Shown here: one piece after another, positions 23,359 through 30,127 of the stretch
How the letters are laid out: the number at the start of each line of letters is the position of its first letter
Position numbering within the stretch: position 1 is the stretch's first letter
Virus record (IMG/VR): IMGVR_UViG_3300031277_000010
Span: 1-40,005 of that record
Origin: a virus
DNA: 40,005 nucleotides
Strand: one strand, 5' to 3'
Made by a program: the position numbers and the translations under genes
The notes under the pieces: model-generated
The model's input: the letters and a program-made list of their open reading frames with translations, nothing else
Databases searched by the model: none
What the model was told of the DNA's origin: nothing

Positions 23359-24113
23359 GATTTCTCCTTTTCGTCCTCTATCGGGGTTGAAAATAACACT
23401 TCCTGGACTAACCGTTTCGCGGCTATTTCACAATACTTTTCTTCTATCTCGATCCCGATGGCCTTGCGGCCCAGGTCCTTCGCGGCTCTGAGCGTGGTGC
23501 CGCTGCCCATGAAGGGGTCGAGGCACCCTCTATCAAATACACATGCCTCTATAATAGGAATTACTAATTTTAAAGGAAATGTGCATGGATGATCGTTCTT
23601 GTCCATAGATGGTGTAATATCCCAAACGCTCATCAATTTATTTACTTTATCATTCCATTTTTCTGGTCTACCATAACATAACCAGTATTCGTGAGAAGGC
23701 GAAAATCTTCTGCAATTCAAAGCCATTGATCCTCTACGATTCCATACAACATCAGCATATAAATTAAAAAAACCATATATTTCTACCGGGTGTATTGCAT
23801 ATCCATCTCTATATCTCGTTTTATGATTTATCCAAACGCACGACGATTTTTTTAAAAATTCCTCTAAACATTTTCTTTGCCACCCCTGATATTCTGATTC
23901 TTTTCTGTTATCATAATAATTACCCTGCTTTTCCATCCATTTATTCACACCTGATTTTCTTTCTGCATGTATTCCTGATGGTTTAGCTTTAGGATTAAGG
24001 GTGTTATATGGAGGACTTGTTATTACAGCATCTACTTTATCCAATCCCGAAATGACGTCTAAGCAGTCACCATGATATATCGTTATTCCGTTGTGGTCGT
24101 AGTACGGCTTCAT
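23355..24113 (-). CDS. DNA methyltransferase, N4-cytosine/N6-adenine type (beta class order)
   Basis: A 252-residue enzyme with catalytic motif IV ITSPPYN (31-37) preceding the AdoMet-binding motif I CLDPFMGSGTT (197-207), the order of beta-class DNA methylases. HPCTFP (175-180) and the closing AIGIEIEEKYCEIAAKRL also fit. The DNA coding for residues 1 to about 197 is AT-rich, while the motif I segment to the stop has the richer GC of its neighbours, as if the gene were a mosaic. The expected role is protection of phage DNA or modification-based regulation. Target sequence unknown. Confidence 0.88.
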   Translation of the reverse strand: MKPYYDHNGITIYHGDCLDVISGLDKVDAVITSPPYNTLNPKAKPSGIHAERKSGVNKWMEKQGNYYDNRKESEYQGWQRKCLEEFLKKSSCVWINHKTRYRDGYAIHPVEIYGFFNLYADVVWNRRGSMALNCRRFSPSHEYWLCYGRPEKWNDKVNKLMSVWDITPSMDKNDHPCTFPLKLVIPIIEACVFDRGCLDPFMGSGTTLRAAKDLGRKAIGIEIEEKYCEIAAKRLVQEVLFSTPIEDEKEKS

Positions 24114-24526
24114 GACTCCTCATCCAGCATCAGCGCGCCCTTGATCTCTTCCAGCTCGATCTCGTCGCCCGCTTTCGTAGGTGGGACGACCGACTCATCG
24201 CAGTTGTCCTTCCGGTGCCGGTTGGCCCACGGCACCCGGTTCTTCCCCTTGCCGGTCTGAGCCGCCATCATGGCGATGTGCATCGAGTCCTCGGAGTCTA
24301 TGACCTCGGACACGCACACCCAACCGTCGGCGCGCTTATCGACGAAACACCTCCTGCCTGCGGCCTGGTTCAAACTGTCGGCCATAGCGCGGCACCAGTC
24401 CGCGTTGTGCATCTTGCCGCGGCTGTGCCCGGTCAGGGTAGTCGTTGTCATCAGGTCGGGCTGTAGCCAGTCCGTTATTCTGGCGATGGGAAGCGTGGCA
24501 TATTCCTGGGTCGGTGTTGTGGCCAT
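24110..24526 (-). CDS. Uncharacterised 138-residue protein
   Basis: Start ATG at 24526 follows GGAGGAGACAGG. It contains PIARITDWLQPDLMTTTTL, WCRAMADSLNQAAGRRCFVD and a basic patch (GKGKNRVPWANRHRKD) before an acidic C-terminus. It overlaps the methylase gene by four bases and may be co-translated with it. Function unknown. Confidence 0.55.
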   Translation of the reverse strand: MATTPTQEYATLPIARITDWLQPDLMTTTTLTGHSRGKMHNADWCRAMADSLNQAAGRRCFVDKRADGWVCVSEVIDSEDSMHIAMMAAQTGKGKNRVPWANRHRKDNCDESVVPPTKAGDEIELEEIKGALMLDEES

Positions 24527-24717
24527 CCTGTCTCCTCCACTTCTATTGTGATCGTTACGCAAACGTGTTTTGTTCGTTTCATTCTTATGGACTTCATAAA
24601 CGACGGGTATGAGAAATGGATACTGCTTTTAATTATATTAGCGATTGTATCTATCGGTTCATTATCGAATGCATATCCAACAAACGTTTTCTTCGCTGTC
24701 GCCTTGTCTCTCATCAT
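24475..24717 (-). CDS. Uncharacterised 80-residue protein
   Basis: Starts at ATGATG (24717/24714) behind GGAAGGGAG, overlapping the HNH gene stop as ATGA. Sequence: DKATAKKTFVGYAFDNEPID, SSIHFSYPSFMKSIRMK, HVCVTITIEVEETGWPQ. Its 3' end overlaps the next gene by 52 bases in another frame, so the exact C-terminus may be under weak constraint. Confidence 0.5.
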   Translation of the reverse strand: MMRDKATAKKTFVGYAFDNEPIDTIANIIKSSIHFSYPSFMKSIRMKRTKHVCVTITIEVEETGWPQHRPRNMPRFPSPE

Positions 24718-25016
24718 ATCTCCCTTCCATGTACCTTTTCGTGACATCCCTTGCACAGCGTAACCAACTTATCCGGAGAAGGCAGAATGCACTCATAGAT
24801 CGAATCAACCGCCTTGTCCCAATACTGCGTGCCTTCCGTGTGATGGACATGAACCATTACTTCCTTGCCCTTGGCTCTGCTTTGCTTTCTTCCGCATCTC
24901 TGGCATGTATAATCATCCCTCTTCAGGGCCGCCTGTCGTTCTCTGGATCGCAGCCATATTTTCCGTATGGCGTGCTTGATGATTGATCTTGGGGTGTATG
25001 GTAGGCGCTTGCCCAT
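24714..25016 (-). CDS. HNH endonuclease
   Basis: A 100-residue protein with DDYTCQRCGR (34-43; Cys38, Cys41), VHVHHTEG (56-62; HNH histidines) and KLVTLCKGCHEKVHG (83-97; Cys88, Cys91), a complete small HNH/zinc-finger nuclease. The ATG at 25016 overlaps the previous stop as TGATG. It is far from the terminase genes, unlike packaging-associated HNH proteins, so replication or free-standing endonuclease roles are both possible. Confidence 0.85.
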   Translation of the reverse strand: MGKRLPYTPRSIIKHAIRKIWLRSRERQAALKRDDYTCQRCGRKQSRAKGKEVMVHVHHTEGTQYWDKAVDSIYECILPSPDKLVTLCKGCHEKVHGREI

Positions 25017-25639
25017 CAAAACGGCGCTCCTTCCTCGACGGTTTCGAGCATGTTAGGGGCAATCGAATCCATGCGCTTGAAACACTTCTCAAAGTTGCCC
25101 TTTTCGATCTTGAATCCTTTCGCCTTGATCCGCTCCCGTGCCTCAAACGATTCCATGTGCCGCCTGTCGATCCACGTTTCGAAGTCCTCATGGCAACGCT
25201 TACCCTGGGCGTTCTCGAAGTGCGCCAGGGTATATGCACCGCTCTTTACTACGTCAGCAAGGATCGGAAGTCCCGGCGGTGTATTAGAGCATCCGCACCC
25301 GTAAGCAAGGGCCGCTCCGCTTGCGTGGTCCCGTCTGAGGAACACGAACCCAGGCGTTTCCTTGCAGCATCGGGCGCAGGGCGTGTAGGGCTTCACGGGA
25401 TCGCCTGGCTTATGACTCCCCTTGCGGATGGATATCAAGGCATCTCTGATATCGGATTGTGTAGGCAGCCACCTTGTGCCGGCGTTCAGGATACTTGATA
25501 AGGCCCTGTCCATCTCCTCCTTTGTTGGGTGTATCGCGTCGTACACGTCACGGAGAAGGCGGTTCTTCTGGCGCTGGCTGTACGTCCCGCGGCCCTCTTC
25601 GAGTTCTGATAGCGCGCTTATGAATTGGGCTTCGTTCAT
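25016..25639 (-). CDS. Candidate helicase loader / replication accessory protein with a zinc site
   Basis: A 207-residue protein one small gene after the initiator, in the place of lambda P relative to O. The N-terminus is helical (QFISALSELEEGRGTYSQR) and leads to RWLPTQSDIRDALISI, similar to the '(F/L)PT...I' segment of phage helicase loaders and G39P-type adaptors. A cysteine block follows: CARCCKETPGFVF and YGCGC. The C-terminal half is helical and basic. No ATPase motif is present. Assignment is by context and weak motif, so 'unknown replication protein' is a fair alternative. Confidence 0.4.
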   Translation of the reverse strand: MNEAQFISALSELEEGRGTYSQRQKNRLLRDVYDAIHPTKEEMDRALSSILNAGTRWLPTQSDIRDALISIRKGSHKPGDPVKPYTPCARCCKETPGFVFLRRDHASGAALAYGCGCSNTPPGLPILADVVKSGAYTLAHFENAQGKRCHEDFETWIDRRHMESFEARERIKAKGFKIEKGNFEKCFKRMDSIAPNMLETVEEGAPF

Positions 25640-25893
25640 GACTCCTCCTTCTCTGCCGCGTCGATTCCGAATTCAATAACAGTTTTTAACAAACACTTAT
25701 CACAGTAAAGTTTACCATTTTTCATATTGCATTCTCTGCCGCATGAGTCACAGGTGAACCCGTGCTCTTTTCGGTCCTGCTTTATAGCTATCCTTATCAT
25801 CGTTTCTAACATACCCGCTGTTAGTGTAACGTGCTCATCTATCCACCAAGAATAATTAAAATATTCTCTCACAAATTTCTTAACGTCCATCAT
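25636..25893 (-). CDS. Small zinc-ribbon protein (85 residues)
   Basis: ATGATG start at 25893 behind GGAAAGGAAGGA, overlapping the initiator stop. The N-terminal half is helical (FVREYFNYSWWIDEHV). The C-terminal half is a four-cysteine ribbon, CDSCGREC ... YCDKCLLK. It is AT-rich. Probably nucleic-acid or protein binding; function unknown. Confidence 0.6.
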   Translation of the reverse strand: MMDVKKFVREYFNYSWWIDEHVTLTAGMLETMIRIAIKQDRKEHGFTCDSCGRECNMKNGKLYCDKCLLKTVIEFGIDAAEKEES

Positions 25894-26819
25894 TCCTTCC
25901 TTTCCTTCTCCGCCCGCTCTCGGGCTCGTTGTTCCAAGACCTTTTGGTTTATCAGCTTTCGCTCTTCTTCCTTTTGCTGGTGGGCGTCCTTCTTTGCCGG
26001 CGGCTCGTATTGCCCATCGAGAACCCGGTCTATCGTTGGAGGCTCACCCTTCCCTGGCCGCAGAAGCCATGTCAGGCTCTTCCGATTGCTCCATTTCGAG
26101 TCGTCAACAAAAGGGACGAGATCTAGAGCCCGCTTGAACTTCTCAAGGAATTCAGGGTCTGCGTTCATCCTTGATCGGATCGTATCTGCGTAGGTTTGCC
26201 ACTTGAGGGATTGTCCGGAAACCTTGTTCCAGGATTCCACGCAAAGTATGATTTCTTGTTGATGATTTGAATTTGCTCTCTTCTTCTCCACTCCTTCTCC
26301 CCTCCTTCTCTTCTCCCCCTCCCCCTCCATCTCCTCCTCCTCCTCCTGCTCATTTCCCAAATCAGCGTCGCTCTTTTCTCCAATCAGCGACGCTCTTTTG
26401 CTTTTAGAGCGGCGCTCTTTCTTCTTTACAGCATCTATATTACTTCCTTCTTTTCCATATTTCTTTATATTAGAAGCAATTGCGCCTTTCCTTGCTATCT
26501 CTGATCTAAGTTCAGCTCTCGAAGCATAGGGGTTATGTGAACCCCAATCATGTACAAAAATACCATTTTTTTCATCTAGAAAACCGTTCCCTATTAGCGA
26601 TGAAATAAAGAGTCCTTTTCTGTCTTCCGGCCAGTCGATAGCGAGTTCTAGATCTTCAGGTGAGTATCTTTTGAGATTTCCCGATGGGTGGTTCATGGCA
26701 ACCCATATCCAGAATTTGATAAGATAGTAGAAGGCTTCATATCCAAGTTGGCGAATCAATTTCTTTGTTTTGAAATGATCGAGTAGTGTAACAGATATTC
26801 GAATATCTTTATTGGACAA
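25890..26819 (-). CDS. Replication initiator / replisome organiser (DnaD-like or lambda O-like)
   Basis: A 309-residue protein. The N-terminal 110 residues match phage replisome organisers: LIRQLGYEAFYYLIKFWIWV, AIDWPEDRKGLFISSLIGNG, FVHDWGSHNPYASRAELRS, a winged-helix domain. A lysine/glutamate linker (about 125-185) follows, then a C-terminal helical domain (CVESWNKVSGQSLKWQTY ... LTWLLRPG). Start is TTG at 26819, favoured by GGAGGAG seven bases upstream. The linker-coding DNA contains iteron-like repeats and a polypurine tract, so the protein probably binds an origin inside its own gene. No phage helicase or polymerase was seen; host enzymes are presumably recruited. Confidence 0.75.
   Translation of the reverse strand: MSNKDIRISVTLLDHFKTKKLIRQLGYEAFYYLIKFWIWVAMNHPSGNLKRYSPEDLELAIDWPEDRKGLFISSLIGNGFLDEKNGIFVHDWGSHNPYASRAELRSEIARKGAIASNIKKYGKEGSNIDAVKKKERRSKSKRASLIGEKSDADLGNEQEEEEEMEGEGEKRRRGEGVEKKRANSNHQQEIILCVESWNKVSGQSLKWQTYADTIRSRMNADPEFLEKFKRALDLVPFVDDSKWSNRKSLTWLLRPGKGEPPTIDRVLDGQYEPPAKKDAHQQKEEERKLINQKVLEQRARERAEKERKE
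26276..26480. other. Putative replication origin inside the initiator gene
   Basis: Three features adjoin: a 72-base pyrimidine tract with only two purines (26276-26347), the 22-bp-spaced iterons (26360-26420), and an AT-rich stretch (about 26424-26480) that could unwind. This is the lambda ori architecture. Function is inferred, not shown. Confidence 0.55.
26360..26416. repeat. Three iteron-like repeats at 22-bp spacing (putative origin)
   Basis: AATCAGCGTCGCTCTTTT (26360-26377) and AATCAGCGACGCTCTTTT (26382-26399) differ at one base. A third copy keeps AGCGGCGCTCTTT (26408-26420). All three contain the palindrome AGCGnCGCT, and the cores start at 26364, 26386 and 26408, exactly 22 bp apart. 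They lie in the initiator gene between its two domains, as lambda iterons lie inside gene O. Confidence 0.75.
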
Positions 26820-26891
26820 ACCGCCACTCCTCCGCAGCAAAAAGAGGGGCTTTGTGACGGCTATGGCGTATCTTCGCAGTATTCCCTTACT

Positions 26892-27056
26892 CTACACAGG
26901 ATCATAGCTCTCGCTCATCTGCTTACCATCAAGGAACTTACTTGCCGCATTCTTTCTCACGTGGAAGTGCACTGTTCCAAGGCTCGCCGGATGGCAAATC
27001 CTGCCGCCACAAAGCCCGCATTGTCAAATAATTGGGCAGTTTCGCCATGAGGACAT
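26892..27056 (-). pseudogene. TGA-interrupted small zinc-ribbon-like ORF
   Basis: From ATG at 27056 the frame reads MSSWRNCPII, meets TGA (27026-27024), then continues open for 43 codons to TAG at 26892: QCGLCGGRICHPASLGTVHF then HVRKNAASKFLDGKQMSESY and DPV. The second part has a CxxCG site with nearby His residues and looks protein-like, but has no good start codon. This may be a decayed gene, a readthrough product or a sequencing error. It fills most of the gap before the initiator. Confidence 0.4.
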
Positions 27057-27084
27057 GCCCAGGTCCGACTTAACCTTTAGGGTT

Positions 27085-27366
27085 TCAAATTTGACGCTGA
27101 TGAATGTCGGGTTTCTCGGCAGGCCCAGGCGGATCCATTGCCTCAAACTTGGGAGGCTCCATCACCCTTTTTCCAGCCAAGACGCTAAGGCGATTGATAT
27201 CGAACCATCTGGAATTTTGGAGCTCCTTATTTGGTCCAATAACAGGCGTCACAAGAGCCATGAGACATCCGTATAGGTCAAATGAAACCGACGTGACGAT
27301 CCCTTCTTGCCGGGTTACCTTGTCCCTTACTTTCCTGCCGAGAAGACCCATCGTTGCCTTGATCAT
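27085..27366 (-). CDS. Small conserved phage protein with LGRKVRDKVT / EGIVTSVSFDLYG motif (93 residues)
   Basis: A strong AAAGGAGGATTTT site precedes ATG at 27366. The protein has LLGRKVRDKVTRQEGIVTSV, DLYGCLMALVTPVIGPNK and WFDINRLSVL, an SH3-like beta-barrel pattern. It belongs to a type of small protein common in phage accessory regions, but no function is established to my knowledge. It precedes the initiator region. Confidence 0.65.
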   Translation of the reverse strand: MIKATMGLLGRKVRDKVTRQEGIVTSVSFDLYGCLMALVTPVIGPNKELQNSRWFDINRLSVLAGKRVMEPPKFEAMDPPGPAEKPDIHQRQI

Positions 27367-27387
27367 AAAATCCTCCTTTCTATTTTA

Positions 27388-27477
27388 TTAAACCTGGTCC
27401 TGAGCTGACCCGCCGAGACACATCAAACAAAATGCACGTATAGCCTTCAGGGGAGCTTTGGGGGGTTCGTCTGCCAT
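27388..27477 (-). pseudogene. Truncated zinc-binding micro-ORF (29 residues)
   Basis: ATG at 27477 follows GAGGTTGAAC. The peptide MADEPPKAPLKAIRAFCLMC then LGGSAQDQV ends at TAA. The 'KAIRxxCLxCxGGS' start is the first half of a small phage zinc protein that normally continues with a second Cys pair. Here it stops right after GGS, so it looks like a remnant, though a free micro-peptide is possible. Confidence 0.45.
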
Positions 27478-27639
27478 GTTCAACCTCGTAAAATACCACC
27501 CTGAGCGGCCCCGGTTTTGGGACAACGAAGACTGGGAAGGACCGGGAACCGCCCAGGTGGTTTTAACGTCTCATTGGATTCTTCGTGTCCATACTCTTAT
27601 CATCGACCGCCGGGACGAAAAAGTAAAGGAGAAAATGGA

Positions 27640-27777
27640 TTATTTCACCGCTCCACACCAAGCCGCTATGATAATGAACCACAACGTCAGCGCCACCAGC
27701 GACCACCAGATAGGGGATAACTTCGGCGTGCAGGGCTCGACCTCATCGGGCCGGTAACTCGGTTTCAGGTCCTTCAT
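27640..27777 (-). CDS. Single-pass membrane micro-protein (45 residues)
   Basis: ATG at 27777 follows CGAAGGAGGCATC, a very strong site. A polar N-terminus (KDLKPSYRPDEVEPCTPK) precedes one transmembrane segment (IWWSLVALTLWFIIIAAW) and a short tail. It could be a holin-like or host-membrane-targeting peptide. The 162 bases after it (27478-27639) hold no convincing gene. Confidence 0.6.
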   Translation of the reverse strand: MKDLKPSYRPDEVEPCTPKLSPIWWSLVALTLWFIIIAAWCGAVK

Positions 27778-27791
27778 GATGCCTCCTTCGT

Positions 27792-28007
27792 TTAACACGT
27801 CCTTTCTGGGTCAACGTAAACATATCTTTGCTTATGATAACAGTCCGGGAATGTCCTGGCCTTCTGATTCCAGGGTGGGCGCTGATCTATGGACACTTCT
27901 TTTTTCTTGACAAGTTTTGCACTTTTAAGACTCCAACATTCGTTTGATCCACCCAGCCCGTAGTTGTAAGGATCGCAGTAACAGCCAACACAGTGTTTCT
28001 TATTCAT
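27792..28007 (-). CDS. Cysteine-rich small protein (71 residues)
   Basis: ATG at 28007 follows AGAAGGAGGGATC and overlaps the previous stop as ATGA. It contains CVGCYCDPYNYGLGGSNECW and PPWNQKARTFPDCYHKQRY, giving six or more cysteines. Probably metal-binding. Function unknown. Confidence 0.62.
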   Translation of the reverse strand: MNKKHCVGCYCDPYNYGLGGSNECWSLKSAKLVKKKEVSIDQRPPWNQKARTFPDCYHKQRYVYVDPERTC

Positions 28008-28342
28008 GATCCCTCCTTCTCCGCTGCTTCGAGGGCCGATAGAATTGCAGCCCAAAGACTGCTCCTCCATCCGGTACTTCCTATGCCGTCAGCAATAAGA
28101 TAGCAAGAAATAGGGAACTCTCCTTCGTTTTCCTGCCATTTGAGCATTCCGTTTTTTGTTTTTACTGCCAGCCGTTTGAGCCGCTCCACCACGTCGCCGC
28201 GCTCCTCTCGGTCCTTGGCGATGGCATTCAATACAAGATTTTCGAACGCCTCTTTTTTTGTGAATCCATGGTCCATGAGAGTGAAATATTTTGTAGTCAT
28301 CCACTTGCTCACGATTTTCTCGATAACTTTCTTGTCCATCAT
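28004..28342 (-). CDS. Uncharacterised 112-residue protein
   Basis: ATGATG start (28342/28339) behind TTTTAGGAGGC. A helical N-terminal two-thirds (VIEKIVSKWMTTKYFTLMDH, AFENLVLNAIAKDREERGD) is followed by GWRSSLWAAILSALEAAEKE. No motif recognised. Confidence 0.58.
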   Translation of the reverse strand: MMDKKVIEKIVSKWMTTKYFTLMDHGFTKKEAFENLVLNAIAKDREERGDVVERLKRLAVKTKNGMLKWQENEGEFPISCYLIADGIGSTGWRSSLWAAILSALEAAEKEGS

Positions 28343-28367
28343 GCCTCCTAAAATCCCCCGCCCAGCG

Positions 28368-28384
28368 GCCCGGGAGTGCCGGGC
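28368..28384. other. GC-rich hairpin in the leader of the 112-residue gene
   Basis: Perfect stem GCCCGG / CCGGGC with loop GAGTG, flanked by direct repeats CCCAGCG (28361-28367 and 28391-28397). No T-run follows. It lies in a 144-base gap (28343-28486) with no convincing gene, shortly upstream of a strong ribosome site. Confidence 0.5.
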
Positions 28385-28486
28385 GACACACCCAGCGTTT
28401 CTTAAAAAACCTATCGGTCCTCGTGCTTCATGCTTTCTTGCCCGAGCCGCCGGGGGAGGGAAATCTATGTCAAAGAGAGCTTGTTT

Positions 28487-28639
28487 TCAAATCACCCCAA
28501 AGTGTCGAAGGCACCAGAAAACCAGATAAATCAACCCACCCCAAAAGACAATATTTCCAAGAATTGTGATAACCACCAATTTCAGCATAGACCGTTGCAT
28601 GGAATGGTGGATGCCTTTGAAATCATCATCTGAACTCAT
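28487..28639 (-). CDS. Single-pass membrane micro-protein (50 residues)
   Basis: ATG at 28639 follows CGAAAGGAGAAGAT. A polar N-terminus (SSDDDFKGIHHSMQRS) precedes one long hydrophobic segment (LKLVVITILGNIVFWGGLIY then LVFWC) and a short basic end. It could act at the host membrane; no specific family recognised. Confidence 0.58.
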   Translation of the reverse strand: MSSDDDFKGIHHSMQRSMLKLVVITILGNIVFWGGLIYLVFWCLRHFGVI

Positions 28640-28666
28640 ATCTTCTCCTTTCGGTTAGTTTTCAAC

Positions 28667-28684
28667 GCCCCGGCTGTCCGGGGC
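28667..28684. other. GC-rich hairpin downstream of the nuclease gene
   Basis: Perfect seven-base stem GCCCCGG / CCGGGGC with loop CTGT, between the nuclease stop (28704) and the membrane micro-protein. There is no following T-run in the transcribed direction. It is one of several similar hairpins in early-region gaps. Confidence 0.5.
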
Positions 28685-28703
28685 TCCCGCCATCTCTGGG
28701 AAG

Positions 28704-29609
28704 TTATATTTCCTCGTGCTGCGCTTCCTTCGTTCTGTAAAGCGCGTCATCGTCAATGCTCGCCTGTCCGATGCAAACCGGAATATATGGGCAGTTCCCG
28801 TAAAAACTCACGCATGAGTTGCAGTTACGCGGGAACCGTCCGTCCTTATTGCACGAGTGGAACATCTCTACTTGTTGCCAAAGATCAAGCCGGGCCTCGT
28901 TCATGTCGTCATCGGTCTTCGTGTACTCTCTCCACTGGTAGTATTTTGACGGCTCTTCCAGGATGTCTGATTCGATGCGGTTCTGATAGGCGTCCTCTGT
29001 TGTGATCCCTCGCTCCTTGGCTTCCTTCTCGTCTTTACCACACATCTTGATAGTGGGTCTTCTCACAACATCATAGATGAACCCGCGGGCTCCATATGAA
29101 AGGCAATAGTTGTTCATCTGCCCATCAATCTGTAAAATCTGCCAGTAGGTTCCGAACCCGAAGATTTCCTTCGTGGTCGTCTTGTGGTCGCATATCCAAA
29201 TTTCTCCGGTGTCCTTGTGCTGCAGGAGAACGTCGGCTTTTCCTTGGAGTCGATACCCGTAGAAGCTCTGCCCGCCCTTTGGGTTCCGGATCTTCGTTTC
29301 GAAGGTCGTTTCGATCCCAAGAATATTGTATTTGTCCTTCGGTGCATCATAGAATTTCAAGATGGCCGATATCTTTGCCGCGTCCTCCGGCTTGATTTCA
29401 TTTTCTGTCGCCATCTTTTTAAGAAGCTCTACCGATGCTTCCATCCCGTTCTGCCACCATGCCTCCATTGCCTTGTGAAAGAGGCTACCGAAGGAAATGG
29501 CATCCGATACTGAGACAGGCGCCCGTTGAAGCTCGAAGGCATAGTAGTACCTTCGCGGGCAGTCTCGAAATGTCGAAAGGCTCGATGATGTCAAATATTT
29601 GATTGCCAT
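28704..29609 (-). CDS. PD-(D/E)XK exonuclease with Fe-S cluster (RecB/AddB/Cas4-like)
   Basis: A 301-residue protein of the PDDEXK_1 type: STFRDCPRRYYYAFEL (12-27, Cys17), GSLFHKAMEAWW (41-52, His45), LQGKADVLLQ (Asp126), WICDHKTTT (Asp141, Lys143), then Gln164 in IDGQMNNYCLSYG. Cys263, Cys266, Cys273 and Cys279 (CNSCVSFYGNCPYIPVC) with Cys17 fit a 4Fe-4S cluster. Its neighbours are an SSB-like protein and a RecA-like ATPase, making a recombination module in which this enzyme would resect double-strand ends. Start ATG at 29609 follows CAGGAGATATC. Confidence 0.86.
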   Translation of the reverse strand: MAIKYLTSSSLSTFRDCPRRYYYAFELQRAPVSVSDAISFGSLFHKAMEAWWQNGMEASVELLKKMATENEIKPEDAAKISAILKFYDAPKDKYNILGIETTFETKIRNPKGGQSFYGYRLQGKADVLLQHKDTGEIWICDHKTTTKEIFGFGTYWQILQIDGQMNNYCLSYGARGFIYDVVRRPTIKMCGKDEKEAKERGITTEDAYQNRIESDILEEPSKYYQWREYTKTDDDMNEARLDLWQQVEMFHSCNKDGRFPRNCNSCVSFYGNCPYIPVCIGQASIDDDALYRTKEAQHEEI

Positions 29610-29622
29610 GATATCTCCTGAT

Positions 29623-29651
29623 GGCCGGCCCTGGTTGCACAGGGCGCGGCC
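29623..29651. other. GC-rich hairpin between SSB-like and nuclease genes
   Basis: Inner stem GCCCTG / CAGGGC (29628-29633 and 29640-29645) with outer GGCC / GGCC pairing, in the 50-base gap before the nuclease. It may tune message ratios between the two genes or protect RNA ends. No T-run. Confidence 0.45.
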
Positions 29652-29659
29652 CGTTGAAT

Positions 29660-30127
29660 TTAGAACGGGGGTTCTTCACCGAGTTCGTTAATGGGTTTCA
29701 ATGTTCCTTGGGTTTTCTCTTTCTTTTGCTCATTCTGAATTTTGTGGAGCAACCCGTCGAACTTGGTCAGTGCCTTCGCCACGTCGTCATTCCCGCCGGG
29801 CTCCCATCCCTCGGGATAGACCCATCCGACCTTGGCGCGCATCGTCCCCTGGTATTCCTCCTGGCTCACCTTGATGACGCACTTGTTCCCAACCATGTTG
29901 TCACCATTGAGGTCGGACATCGAGGCTCCGGTGTATCCCATCGCGATGATCTTTTTCATCGAGTGCTCGATGGCACGGTCGGAAAGATAGAAAAACCCAG
30001 TCACATGTCCTTGCGTCGTCTGGAATTTCACGGCCAGATATGGCGTTGGTGTATTCTGTCCCTCGTCTACATAATGAGACAGGATGGTTGCTTCGTAGGT
30101 TCCTACTGGATGTATTGTGTCACTCAT
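29660..30127 (-). CDS. Single-stranded-DNA-binding-like protein
   Basis: A 155-residue protein starting at an ATGA overlap with the RecA-like ATPase gene. The beta-rich N-terminal 110 residues (VGTYEATILSHYVDEGQN, PYLAVKFQTTQGHVTGFFYL, GNKCVIKVSQEEYQGT) suit an OB-fold. A lysine-rich helix follows, and the chain ends INELGEEPPF, close to the acidic-Pro-Phe tip through which SSBs recruit partners. Similar proteins beside Sak4-like ATPases are thought to act as phage SSBs. Context and C-terminal tip support the call; family identity is uncertain. Confidence 0.6.
   Translation of the reverse strand: MSDTIHPVGTYEATILSHYVDEGQNTPTPYLAVKFQTTQGHVTGFFYLSDRAIEHSMKKIIAMGYTGASMSDLNGDNMVGNKCVIKVSQEEYQGTMRAKVGWVYPEGWEPGGNDDVAKALTKFDGLLHKIQNEQKKEKTQGTLKPINELGEEPPF

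Noticed and set aside
27024-27026. TGA recoded as an amino acid genome-wide
   Set aside because: TGA is used as a real stop in many tightly overlapping genes (ATGA and TGATG junctions), so only a local event is possible here.
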